64,000 nt of DNA from contig NZ_CP170197.1 in assembly GCF_047300855.1 (NCBI RefSeq), forward strand, positions 3,162,001-3,226,000. Reading direction: 5' to 3'. Shown piece after piece: positions 9,259 to 17,807 of this stretch; within the stretch, counting starts at the first letter, position 1; each line of letters begins with the position of its first letter. The position numbers were made by a program, and so were the translations under genes. The notes below the pieces were generated by a model. The model worked only from the letters and a program-made list of their open reading frames with translations. It was not told where the DNA came from and did not search any database. This DNA comes from Sulfuriferula sp047300855 (GTDB lineage Bacteria > Pseudomonadota > Gammaproteobacteria > Burkholderiales > Sulfuriferulaceae).

Positions 9259-9666
9259 TTATTCACCATCCGTGCCATCTTCGGGATAGGGGAAGCGTGT
9301 ATGTCCGTAACGCAGCGCCAGTACCCCCAGGGTAAGCATCAGAATGGCGGCGGCCACACCAATCAGGCGCCATTCGTCCATTTCCTTCATGCCGAGAATG
9401 ATATAACGCGCCAGCGCGACAATTGCGATATAGATGGGATAACGCACAGGCAGCTTGCCTTGTTTGTAATACAGGCCGAGCATGGTGACGATCTCAAGGT
9501 AGAGGAACAGGAGCAGCAGATCGGTCAGGGTGACAGTGCCTGCATCGACCATGATGCGAAGCTCCTGAAATCCGGCCACCAGGGTGGCCAGCAGAATGAT
9601 GCCCAGACCAAAGTTTTCGACCCAGTGCAGAACGCGCAGTGCGAAACGGTTGTGTTGCTGGATCAT
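9259..9666 (-). CDS. psiE: PsiE family membrane protein
   Basis: 135 residues with four hydrophobic segments, matching the phosphate-starvation-inducible PsiE family in length (E. coli PsiE is 136) and in the pattern LHWVENFGLGIILLATLV and LFLYLEIVTMLGLYY. In E. coli psiE responds to phosphate and cAMP; its biochemical role is unknown. It lies 13 bases before purE. A decayed paralogue is present at about 33.05-33.30 kb. Confidence 0.85.
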   Translation of the reverse strand: MIQQHNRFALRVLHWVENFGLGIILLATLVAGFQELRIMVDAGTVTLTDLLLLFLYLEIVTMLGLYYKQGKLPVRYPIYIAIVALARYIILGMKEMDEWRLIGVAAAILMLTLGVLALRYGHTRFPYPEDGTDGE

Positions 9667-9725
9667 GATGCAATACCGGTTAAAATCTGTGTCGCATTTT
9701 AGCCGATTTGCGAACGATTACGTAG

Positions 9726-10631
9726 TTACGCCGTTTTTTCTGCACGTGCTACCGAAGGTTTTCGTACGCGGCATTGCTGCAATACTTCTGCTGCACGGCC
9801 GCTACTGCCCCACACCTGGATACAGCGTTCGGTTTCAAGCTGCACTGCCTCGCGCACACCGGCCACCGTCGCCGCATACCCTGACGCTCCGGCCGTGACA
9901 TTCTCGCGTATGCGGTTTGCGGCGATGTCAAGCAGCGTCGCGCTGTAATTGATCTTGGCTGCGCCAAAACAGATCATGCGACGCATCTGGTCATCAGTGT
10001 AGCCGGCGCTACCATGGATACCAAGCGGGATACCGACAGCCTGGTTGATTTTCGACAGTCTGGTAAAATTATACTTGCTGTTGCCACCCGAATTGATCCG
10101 GCTGACCGACACCGCCAAGCATCCTACACCGGTGCGATCGACATAATATTTGGCTTCCAGCGGGCTGGTCGCGGTGTTTCCAGAAGCCTCGGCCAGATCG
10201 TCTTCCAGCCCGGTTTCAATCAGCCCCACCTGACCCACCACCAGCACCCCGAGCGGCGCAGCCAGCGCGACTACTGTTTGCGTCAACGCCACGTTCTCGG
10301 GCAACGGCTTTGAGGACGCATTGAACACAATCCCGCAACAACCCATGTCAATCGCTGCTTCTGCGCCCGCAGGGTCACTCTCTATTTCGACCTGAAAGGC
10401 CACCGGGATGGTGGCACGATTCCCCATTTCGGTCACTGCACGTGCCAGCGATTCGATATTGTCGGTACCGGGGTACAACTTGGAAATGCTCAGGATGATG
10501 GGTGCACGCATTTTCTCGGCAGCGGCGACCACGCCTTCCAGGACATTCCAGCTGACCACGCCAAAGGCACCCACCGCGTACCCGTGGCGGTAGGCATGAC
10601 CGAGCATGTCCTGCATATCAACGAGTGGCAT
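9726..10631 (-). CDS. Class II fructose-bisphosphate aldolase homologue with degenerate metal site
   Basis: 301 residues with the overall plan of class II aldolases: opening GHAYRHGYAVGAFGVVSWN, PIILSISK, and the late IHGSAGYTDDQMRRMICFGAAKINYSATL. Compared with GatY/KbaY/Fba, the LHLDHG segment that holds the catalytic Asp and a zinc His reads FQVEIESD. The GTAHG zinc His is replaced within SRINSGGNSKY. Only the third zinc His (IHGSAG) survives. Ordinary aldol chemistry is therefore doubtful. It starts 9 bases after the sulP stop at the distal end of the carboxysome operon. A Calvin-cycle-related binding or regulatory role is only a guess. Confidence 0.75.
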   Translation of the reverse strand: MPLVDMQDMLGHAYRHGYAVGAFGVVSWNVLEGVVAAAEKMRAPIILSISKLYPGTDNIESLARAVTEMGNRATIPVAFQVEIESDPAGAEAAIDMGCCGIVFNASSKPLPENVALTQTVVALAAPLGVLVVGQVGLIETGLEDDLAEASGNTATSPLEAKYYVDRTGVGCLAVSVSRINSGGNSKYNFTRLSKINQAVGIPLGIHGSAGYTDDQMRRMICFGAAKINYSATLLDIAANRIRENVTAGASGYAATVAGVREAVQLETERCIQVWGSSGRAAEVLQQCRVRKPSVARAEKTA

Positions 10632-10640
10632 AAAGTGCTT

Positions 10641-12752
10641 TCATTTTTCCGGTTGAATCGAGTGCGCAGCGGCTTGCAGGCCGACGGCGTAGCGCGTCAG
10701 CAATGTCTGGAATGCGATGTCGCGACTCTTGAACACATTTTCCGCGCCCAGCAAGTGTTGCAGGCCGGCTCTATCGAACTTCTCCCGAACCGGCTGCTTC
10801 AGGCTGCTGAACGCCAGCTTTACGCCTGCCTCATGCATGTATTTTGCAATTTCCCGTATTTTTTCCTCGCCCGAAGCATCGATGTTGTTGATGCCATTGC
10901 CGATCACCAGTATGGTTTTTGCCTGCGGGAAATCAGCATGGGCGCGCAATATCACATCCTCGAAATGCGCCGCATTGAGGAAATCCAGCGAACCATCGTA
11001 GCGCATTATCACAAAATGCGGACTGACTGGCGGCAACCCATGCGCCCTCATGTCGGCGAGGCTTCCATCCGGCATCTGTCCCAACAAGACAGCCCGCGGC
11101 TTCATGCGCCGCACCAGAAATATGGTAATCGTCAACGCCACGCCGGCCAATACGCCATTGGCAATTGACGGTGCCATGGATAGCGTTGCAACAAACGTGA
11201 ATGCCCCCGTTAGCGCGCCCATGCGATCGACCTTCCACGCCATCAACAGCGGACGGACTTTAATCAGGTCGAACACCGACAGCATGACAATCACCGCCAG
11301 CACTGCCAGGGGCAAATGGTACAGATAGTGCGTAAAGAACAGAAGCACCAGCGCAACCATCAGCGCGCTGATGACGGCAAACAGCCCGGTACGCGCCCCG
11401 GTGCGAGCTGCCACCGCAGAACGCGAGAACGAACCACTCACCACGAACGACTGGCAGAACGAGCCGACAATGTTCGCCAGACCCTGTCCGATCAGTTCGC
11501 GGCTGGGGTTGATACGCTCGCGCGTCATGGCTGAAATCGCCTTGGAAATGGACGTCGCTTCAAGAAAACCGATCAATGCCATCACCAATGCACCCGGCAG
11601 CAGAGGCAGCAGTAAATCGCCCCGCAAGCTGGGGGTCGAAAATGACGGCAAGCCGGCCGGAATATTCCCGACCACGCGACCACCGCCGCTAAAGCTGACC
11701 TGGCCGTCCTTGATCTTACCAAAGCGCCATTCTGCGCCTTCTTCATCGGCTGCAAGCCGGTAGCGAGCCTTGCCGTCTGGCTGCGCTTCGCGCACAAACC
11801 GGAGTGCATGGAGCTGAACTCTGCGCAGATTGTTGTCCGCCTTGAGCCGGGCTATTTTGCGACGCGCCCACTCGGCCTGTGCATGCAGCTCAGCCCCTCT
11901 CTTGATGGCGTCATGTGAGCCATTGTCGAATTCGCGCAGTCGTTGATTAATATCGCTAAGCCGGCTGGTCAAAACCTGCAACTGGCGCTCTGTCTGGGCA
12001 TACGCATCGATGTCGGAGCGCGCGACGGCTGTCGTCACCGATGACAAGGGCACTGTCTGGTTACGCTCAAAGCCGATCATCCAACTCACCAGTGTGGTCA
12101 ACACTACTGCTACCAGAATACCGGGGATTTTCGGCATATGGCGGCGCAAAGCGAGAATGATAGCGGCCGTGGCAAAAGCAAACCCCAGCGTTGCCAGATG
12201 CGCGTGCTGCACCTGCGCCACGACCCGCCATAAATCTGCCATGAACACATCGCTGCGCGGGAATGGCACGTTTAGCACCTCGGCCAGCAATGACAGCCCG
12301 ATAATCAGCGCGGCAGCATTGGTGAAGCCAACCACGACCGGGCTGGACAGCAGGTTAACCAGCGCCCCCAGACGCAGCATGCCCAGCACCAGACGCAACA
12401 CGCCGACCATTAACGCCAGCATGATGGACAGCTCGATGAATTTGTCGCTGCCAGGCGAAGCGAACGGAATGATGGTCACCGCCGAGATCAGCGCCAGCAT
12501 AGCCACCGGACCGGTGTGTAGCTGATTCGACGAACCCCACATCGAAGCCACCACCACCGGCAACAATGACGCATACAGACCATACACCACAGGCAAGCCT
12601 GCAAGCTGGGCATAGGCCATGCTTTGCGGCACCAGTATCAAGGCGACAGTAATGCCGGCCACCATGTCGGCGCGTAGTTTTTCAGTGCTGAGCGGAAACC
12701 AGCGCAAAAACGGAAACAGCGTGGGCGCACGGGTTTTTATCGTGCGGGTCAC
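10641..12752 (-). CDS. SulP/SLC26 family anion transporter, probable bicarbonate uptake
   Basis: 703 residues. The N-terminal transporter core opens with the SulP signature GITVALILVPQSMAYAQLAGLPVVYGLYASLLP, and a C-terminal STAS domain contains VIGNGINNIDASGEEKI. Between the membrane halves (about residues 250-375) is an unusual soluble insertion, rich in Gln, Arg and Glu with coiled-coil character (TERQLQVLTSRLSDINQRL), followed by a small beta-like part. The start overlaps the cbbO stop by 4 bases, so it is co-translated with the carboxysome genes. Bicarbonate is the likely substrate because SulP genes recur beside cso loci; sulfate cannot be excluded. Confidence 0.85.
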   Translation of the reverse strand: MTRTIKTRAPTLFPFLRWFPLSTEKLRADMVAGITVALILVPQSMAYAQLAGLPVVYGLYASLLPVVVASMWGSSNQLHTGPVAMLALISAVTIIPFASPGSDKFIELSIMLALMVGVLRLVLGMLRLGALVNLLSSPVVVGFTNAAALIIGLSLLAEVLNVPFPRSDVFMADLWRVVAQVQHAHLATLGFAFATAAIILALRRHMPKIPGILVAVVLTTLVSWMIGFERNQTVPLSSVTTAVARSDIDAYAQTERQLQVLTSRLSDINQRLREFDNGSHDAIKRGAELHAQAEWARRKIARLKADNNLRRVQLHALRFVREAQPDGKARYRLAADEEGAEWRFGKIKDGQVSFSGGGRVVGNIPAGLPSFSTPSLRGDLLLPLLPGALVMALIGFLEATSISKAISAMTRERINPSRELIGQGLANIVGSFCQSFVVSGSFSRSAVAARTGARTGLFAVISALMVALVLLFFTHYLYHLPLAVLAVIVMLSVFDLIKVRPLLMAWKVDRMGALTGAFTFVATLSMAPSIANGVLAGVALTITIFLVRRMKPRAVLLGQMPDGSLADMRAHGLPPVSPHFVIMRYDGSLDFLNAAHFEDVILRAHADFPQAKTILVIGNGINNIDASGEEKIREIAKYMHEAGVKLAFSSLKQPVREKFDRAGLQHLLGAENVFKSRDIAFQTLLTRYAVGLQAAAHSIQPEK

Positions 12753-15100
12753 CGGGTCAATCCCATATAAAGCAGCGGCAATTTTTCCGGCAGACGTTCA
12801 ACATGATCGACCACCATGTAATTGCGCGCGCCAAAAATGCGCGACACATACTCATCGGCGCGCGGATCCAGGCTCAGACAGTAGGTGGCTATGCCATCAC
12901 GGGTCAGTTCTTCCACCGCCTTTTTGGCGTCGAATCGCAGGTATTGCGGATCGCGCACGTCGTTGTCGGCGGGTTCGCCGTCGGTAATCACCAGCAGCAG
13001 TTTCTTATGGCTGGGTTGCCGCTTGAGCAGTGAGCCAGCATGCCGCATCGCCGCACCCATACGCGTGGATAGTTGCCCACTCATGCCCGCCAGACGGGAC
13101 TTTGCCTTGTCGTTGAAAGTCTCATCGAAATCCTTGAAACGGAAATACTCCACGTCATGGCGGCCATTGGAATCAAAACCATGCAGCGCAAAGGGATCGC
13201 CGATTTTGTCCAGCGCATCGGCCAGCAGCACGGTCGCTTCACGTGCAAGCTGCAGCACTGTGCTGTCGGAACCCAGCACGCTGTCATTCGTGGATTCGGA
13301 CAAATCTATCAGTAACAGTACTGATAAATCGCGCACTTTACGCACTGAGCGCATCATGATGCGCGGGTCGGGTTGCTCTCCCATACGGATGTCGATCATG
13401 GCGCGCACTGCAGCGTTGAGGTCGATTTCGTCGCCATCTTCCTGCTTGCGCAGGCGTTGCACGCCTTGTGGCTGCATTGCCTCGATCAAGTGCTTGAGGC
13501 GCGCTACCAGCGGCTTGTGCTTGACGGCAATCTCGTTGATCAGCTCGACTTCGCCGGTTTTCGGGCGCTTCTCCAGTACGGTGCACCAGTCTGGCCGATC
13601 CAGCTGCATCTGATAATCCCATTCGGCATAGTGGTAGGGATCCGGTGGTGGTTCGCGACCTTCCTGCTGGTTGATACTGGTGCTTTCCTCGTCGCGAAAG
13701 AATTCGCTGCTCAGCACCCAGATTTCGTTGGCATCGTCGCCGGCACCCGGCACGTCCAGCGTATTGATCATTTCCATCACGCTGACATATTTGCGCAACT
13801 GCTGGGTAGCGATGCCGGCCACCGCCTGGCTGGCTTCGAATATGTCTTCAAACTCCCACATATAGCGGTTGTCATCACGGTAAACGATGTCGATCACGTC
13901 ATTGGTATGACTGTAATTCGCGCCTGATGCGAGCAGGGCGTCAGCCAGCTCGATACCCACTTCACGCACCCACACGGTGGGCTCGGATTCTGTACTGCGG
14001 GCGCGGAATAAACGGCGCCCCAGCGCGACCCAGGTGTGCGTATCCTGGTAGGTTTCGTCCAGCAGCGCGCGCGCCAGCCGTGCCATCAATACGGCAGCAC
14101 CGTCGCCCGACTGCGGCGTCGCGGTATGCAGCGGCAGCCAGGTCTGCAGAAGGCCGGGAAACTTCGCCAGGGCCAGCGCTTCTACGCGCGCATCCTCGAT
14201 CAAGCCCATCAGCACCTTTTGCAAGCTGCTCAGGCCGGTGCTGTCAAACTGCCGTGTGGTGTAGACCTGATGGCAGGCGGCATGCGCCGCGCTGGCTCGA
14301 TACAAGGCAATGCCGGCAACCCGTTCCGCCCCGTCTGCGGCAGGATCCGCTACAAAGTCATCGTAGGCGTCTGGCAGGTGGATGATGTAGCCATCGATAT
14401 AGGGTCGGTAGCCCTCGCGCTGTTCGAAGTCTCCACTGGTGGGGCGCAGGAAGAAATCGCGACCCCACAAGGCTCGCAGGTACATGCCGATACGACGCTG
14501 CACGTCGATGAATAGGGTGCCCTTGCGCTCCCGCTGCAACACGCCTATGGATTCCGGGCTGTCCAGGCTGAAATATTTCAGCTGCCCGTCGAAATTGGTT
14601 TTATGCGCCTGCGCGCCCCATAACGCCCAGCGTCGCAAACCGCCCAGCGTAAGTTGCGACAGCAGTACGCCCAATTGGTCCAGCATCGGCCGCACACCGC
14701 GTGGCGCCTGGGCCAGCAACATGTCCAGCAAGTGCAGATAGCCGCGAAACAGTTCTGGATCACCCAGACGGGCAGCGGCCACCGGACTGGTCGAGAAAAT
14801 CGACGTGATCACCGCAGCGCTGGTCTTGGAATACATCTTGATTGCGGCGGCCAGCAGATCTGCGACGGCATCTTCGCCCAGCTCACGCGCCACGGCAGGT
14901 GCGTTCTGTATGAACGACACCACCAGATCGGTACCACGTCCCAGGGACTTGAGTCCGGTTGCACCTTGCAGATAATAGCGTTCCAGTCCACGCGGGCTGA
15001 ATACGCGCGCAGCTTCTCCCCAGGAAGCACGCAGCACTTCACCTGCATGCTCTCCGAGCTCGTCCAGAATATCTTGGTACTTGTCGAGTTCGAGCGCCAT
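12749..15100 (-). CDS. cbbO: RuBisCO activase subunit CbbO (carboxysome-linked copy)
   Basis: 783 residues from the second of two adjacent ATGs (GGAG lies 7 bases ahead; the first ATG at 15103 is also possible). The C-terminal part is a von Willebrand A domain with an intact MIDAS, DLSES followed by a Thr, near residue 600. CbbO binds RuBisCO through this domain and is the adaptor for the CbbQ AAA+ ring, removing inhibitory sugar phosphates. It shares roughly 60 percent identity by eye with the copy at 38.6 kb. It is 125 bases downstream of cbbQ and overlaps sulP by 4 bases. Confidence 0.93.
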   Translation of the reverse strand: MALELDKYQDILDELGEHAGEVLRASWGEAARVFSPRGLERYYLQGATGLKSLGRGTDLVVSFIQNAPAVARELGEDAVADLLAAAIKMYSKTSAAVITSIFSTSPVAAARLGDPELFRGYLHLLDMLLAQAPRGVRPMLDQLGVLLSQLTLGGLRRWALWGAQAHKTNFDGQLKYFSLDSPESIGVLQRERKGTLFIDVQRRIGMYLRALWGRDFFLRPTSGDFEQREGYRPYIDGYIIHLPDAYDDFVADPAADGAERVAGIALYRASAAHAACHQVYTTRQFDSTGLSSLQKVLMGLIEDARVEALALAKFPGLLQTWLPLHTATPQSGDGAAVLMARLARALLDETYQDTHTWVALGRRLFRARSTESEPTVWVREVGIELADALLASGANYSHTNDVIDIVYRDDNRYMWEFEDIFEASQAVAGIATQQLRKYVSVMEMINTLDVPGAGDDANEIWVLSSEFFRDEESTSINQQEGREPPPDPYHYAEWDYQMQLDRPDWCTVLEKRPKTGEVELINEIAVKHKPLVARLKHLIEAMQPQGVQRLRKQEDGDEIDLNAAVRAMIDIRMGEQPDPRIMMRSVRKVRDLSVLLLIDLSESTNDSVLGSDSTVLQLAREATVLLADALDKIGDPFALHGFDSNGRHDVEYFRFKDFDETFNDKAKSRLAGMSGQLSTRMGAAMRHAGSLLKRQPSHKKLLLVITDGEPADNDVRDPQYLRFDAKKAVEELTRDGIATYCLSLDPRADEYVSRIFGARNYMVVDHVERLPEKLPLLYMGLTR

Positions 15101-15225
15101 CATTCAGCTCCGGAAAATTATCGGAAATGACTTTGGCGCAGGTCTCAGACTCGCACCAAGTCGGGCGTATACGGGTTAGCGGAAGGGGCGAAGGTCACAT
15201 TGCCAGCGCCACGCCCGGCAACGTC

Positions 15226-16029
15226 TCAAAAGAACGTACTCACTGCCGCATCCAGCGCATCGCGCATGTCCGGGTCATCGGTAATCGGGCGCACCAATGC
15301 CATACGGCACGCAGCGGTCGGCTCCACGTTCTTGGCGATCAGGCTGCCTGCGTATATCAGCATGCGCGTGGAGATGCCTTCGTCGAGGCCGTGCCCTTTC
15401 AGGTTGCGCGCGCGTTCGGCGATGGATACGAGCTTGCCGGCCACTTCGCCACTGACGCCGGTTTCGTGGGCGACGATTTCGGTTTCGATGTCGTGTGCCG
15501 GGTAGTTGAAGTCGAGTGCGCCAAAACGTTGTTTGGTGGATTGTTTCAGATCCTTCATCAGGCTCTGGTAGCCGGGGTTGTAGGAGATCACCAGCTGGAA
15601 GTCGGGATGCGCCTGGATCAGCTCGCCTTTTTTCTCCAGCGGCAACACGCGGCGGTTGTCGGTGAGCGGGTGGATCACCACGGTGGTGTCCTGGCGCGCT
15701 TCGACGACTTCGTCCAGGTAGCAGATCGCGCCATGGCGCGCTGCGATGGCCAGCGGGCCGTCCTGCCAGCGGGTGCCGCTGGCATCCAGCAGAAAGCGTC
15801 CGACCAGGTCGGAGGCGGTCATGTCTTCGTTACACGCCACGGTAATCAAGGGCTTGTTGAGTTTCCACGCCATGTATTCAACAAAGCGGGTTTTGCCGCA
15901 ACCGGTCGGGCCTTTCAGCATCATCGGCATGCGCACCGAGTAGGCCGCTTCGTACAGCGCGACTTCGTCGGCCACGCCCCGGTAATAAGGTTCTTTTTCA
16001 ATGCGGTATTGCGCGATAGTGTCGCTCAT
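15226..16029 (-). CDS. cbbQ: RuBisCO activase AAA+ subunit CbbQ (carboxysome-linked copy)
   Basis: 267 residues, MoxR-type AAA+ ATPase with Walker A GPTGCGKT at 40-47 and a Walker B ending in LDEV. The start at 16029 is chosen because GGAG sits 6 bases ahead, exactly as in the second cbbQ; an in-frame ATG 12 bases earlier overlaps that site. The protein is identical to CbbQ2 (41103-41906). At DNA level the genes differ at only 5 positions, one of them in the stop codon, and 635 bases (15395-16029) are identical. CbbQ hexamers remodel inhibited RuBisCO together with CbbO. Confidence 0.95.
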   Translation of the reverse strand: MSDTIAQYRIEKEPYYRGVADEVALYEAAYSVRMPMMLKGPTGCGKTRFVEYMAWKLNKPLITVACNEDMTASDLVGRFLLDASGTRWQDGPLAIAARHGAICYLDEVVEARQDTTVVIHPLTDNRRVLPLEKKGELIQAHPDFQLVISYNPGYQSLMKDLKQSTKQRFGALDFNYPAHDIETEIVAHETGVSGEVAGKLVSIAERARNLKGHGLDEGISTRMLIYAGSLIAKNVEPTAACRMALVRPITDDPDMRDALDAAVSTFF

Positions 16030-16167
16030 ATCAAACTCCATACTGCATCAGCAGCTTTGATGAGACAGGGTTTACGGGATGTAACAAGCCGGTCAAACAA
16101 GCTGGTGATCCAGAAAAATCATGTAAAGGCTGTCGAATCGATTTTTAGTTGGCCATATCTGGGCAAC

Positions 16168-16374
16168 TCAATCCGGCCATACCCGATCCGGATGCACGAA
16201 GGGCAGCACGTCAGGTTTGGTGGCCTTGGGCACGGCAGCGGGCTTGGTTGCTTCCGGCCTGGTTACGCGTTTAGGTGCTGCAACGGCTGGTGTCGCTACG
16301 GCCTCCTTTGCTTGTTGCGCCTTGATGTCCCGCACGCCCTGCGCCAGCTTGGATCCCATCTTTTTCATAGACAT
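16168..16374 (-). CDS. mcdB: Alpha-McdB-like carboxysome positioning protein
   Basis: 68 residues, low-complexity and probably disordered: basic N-terminus (MSMKKMGSKLAQGVRDI), an Ala/Pro/Lys-rich middle and the ending PFVHPDRVWPD. A small disordered protein beside the ParA-type gene of a cso operon with a lone tryptophan near the C-terminus is the described hallmark of proteobacterial alpha-McdB. It recruits McdA to carboxysomes. The start has GGAGG 6 bases ahead and overlaps the end of mcdA by 10 bases. The call rests on context and the C-terminal motif. Confidence 0.78.
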   Translation of the reverse strand: MSMKKMGSKLAQGVRDIKAQQAKEAVATPAVAAPKRVTRPEATKPAAVPKATKPDVLPFVHPDRVWPD

Positions 16375-17000
16375 AAGACCTCCTCGATGATTGCTTCAAT
16401 ATCCGACACGGCATGCTGACCCCGCTTGCCGACGCCATATACACTCAGTCCTTCCACCGCCGCGCTGCGATACGCCGCGCGGCGCTGCATGCCGGCGGAC
16501 AATACCGGCACATCGAATTCAGCCACTGCCTCGCGCATGTCGCGTGACAGCGCATTGCGCGATTCCAGCTGATTGAGCACCAGGCAGGCGCGCAGATCCG
16601 GGTTGTCGCGCTGCGCCTGTTTGACCGCCAGTGCCATATCCACACTCGCCCACAAGTCAATCGGTGAGGGCAATATCGGTATCAGCGCCAGATGCGCCAT
16701 ACGCATGATGGCGGCAACCGTCTCGCCTTGCACCGTCGGGGGGCAATCCACCACGACATAGCGGTGACTGCGCGCGAGCTTGCCCAGCACACCCGCCGGA
16801 TTGCCCCCCAGCTGGGCAACACCCGGCAGACCGGAATTACCGCCCCCCATGCCGACCCATTGCGTGATCGAACGCTGCGGATCCGCATCCACCAGGTGGG
16901 TGCTGCCACGCTGCGCCAAACCTGCAGCCAGGTTCAGCGCCAGGGTGGTTTTGCCGGTGCCGCCCTTTTGATTGATGACTGCAATGATTCGGTTCGACAT
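16365..17000 (-). CDS. mcdA: ParA-family ATPase McdA, carboxysome positioning
   Basis: 211 residues from ATG at 17000, preceded by GGGGG; an ATG 18 bases earlier lacks a clear site. The deviant Walker A KGGTGKTT is at residues 12-19, followed by DADPQRS and a DCPP Walker B. No ParB-like gene accompanies it; its partner is the small mcdB overlapping its 3' end. McdA binds nucleoid DNA with ATP and McdB on the carboxysome stimulates hydrolysis, spreading carboxysomes along the nucleoid. The location inside the cso operon, between acRAF and cbbQ, supports this over plasmid partition. Confidence 0.88.
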   Translation of the reverse strand: MSNRIIAVINQKGGTGKTTLALNLAAGLAQRGSTHLVDADPQRSITQWVGMGGGNSGLPGVAQLGGNPAGVLGKLARSHRYVVVDCPPTVQGETVAAIMRMAHLALIPILPSPIDLWASVDMALAVKQAQRDNPDLRACLVLNQLESRNALSRDMREAVAEFDVPVLSAGMQRRAAYRSAAVEGLSVYGVGKRGQHAVSDIEAIIEEVLCL

Positions 17001-17059
17001 GCCACCCCCTCTAGTCATGGTCTCTGGCGCACCGCTTCTCGCTGTCCCGACCGCCGTTG

Positions 17060-17344
17060 TCAGCTGCTCCGCAGCTGCTCCGCCAATGTCTTCATTTCAT
17101 TAATGAAGTTGGAGTTGCGCTGTTGCAATGCGGTTTGCCCATCGCCATCAATACTGATGTTGGCGTAGGTTTTGCCAAAGCTCACGTCCGGGTAGTAATC
17201 CTCGCGCTTGGACAAATCCGCCATCTGGTCGAGAAATCGGCGCGTGTCGGCATAGCTGGCAAAATCAAACCGCAGATTCATGCTTGCAATCCGTTCCCCG
17301 CCAGGTGCTGCACCCGCCTGCTTAGCCTCGTTTTCGCTCATCAT
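17060..17344 (-). CDS. acRAF, pterin carbinolamine dehydratase-like RuBisCO assembly factor
   Basis: 94 residues with a pterin-4a-carbinolamine dehydratase-like fold (FASYADTRRFLDQMADLSKREDYYPDVSF, then TYANISIDGDGQTALQQRN). Members encoded in cso operons lack dehydratase function and act as chaperones for form IA RuBisCO (acRAF). The first 23 bases overlap the 3' end of the ferritin-like gene, suggesting coupled translation; Met2 is an alternative start. mcdA follows after 59 bases. Confidence 0.85.
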   Translation of the reverse strand: MMSENEAKQAGAAPGGERIASMNLRFDFASYADTRRFLDQMADLSKREDYYPDVSFGKTYANISIDGDGQTALQQRNSNFINEMKTLAEQLRSS

Positions 17345-17783
17345 GCACCCCCGCCAAATCCATCAACATTCGATCCAGTTCGCCCAGGTGACCCAGTTCA
17401 TCCTGCAAAATACCGGCGAACAGGGCTTGCGTCTCGCTGTCGCGAATCCGCGCACAATACTGTGCAGCTTCCTCATACAACCGTATCGCCTCTATTTCCA
17501 GCACACGGTCTATCTGCAACATTTCCGTCACGCTTCGTCCGGGTCGTGCTGGCGGCAACTGTGTCGCGTTGGAAGGCACACCCAACACCAGCATCCTTTC
17601 CATCAGGCGCCCCGCATGCACCAGCTCTTCATTCACATCTTCACGCAGATGTGCGCTCAGTTCGGACAGGCCCCACAGGCCGGTGAGTTTGGCCTGCAAA
17701 AGATATTGCTGCACCGCCGCCAGCTCGTGGCTGAGGGCGCGTGACAGATATCCGCTCAATCGTGGGTCGGCATACATCGACAT
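17322..17783 (-). CDS. Ferritin-like (bacterioferritin-type) protein in the carboxysome operon
   Basis: 153 residues, a four-helix ferritin-like protein. Candidate di-iron residues are visible in SHELAAVQQY, EELVHAGRL, EIEAIRLYEEA and LQDELGHLGELD, that is E, ExxH, E and ExxH as expected. There is no obvious Met for bridging heme in the usual place. Bacterioferritin-type genes recur downstream of csoS1 in other alpha-carboxysome loci, but their role is not known. It lies 24 bases after the last csoS1 copy and overlaps acRAF. Confidence 0.8.
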   Translation of the reverse strand: MSMYADPRLSGYLSRALSHELAAVQQYLLQAKLTGLWGLSELSAHLREDVNEELVHAGRLMERMLVLGVPSNATQLPPARPGRSVTEMLQIDRVLEIEAIRLYEEAAQYCARIRDSETQALFAGILQDELGHLGELDRMLMDLAGVHDERKRG

Positions 17784-17807
17784 GACACGGTGCCTCAGGC
17801 AATCGCC

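Noticed and set aside
15127..16419. A 430-residue plus-strand frame opposite cbbQ1 and mcdB
   Set aside because: It is antisense to cbbQ1, and the same antisense frame appears opposite cbbQ2 only because the genes are identical.
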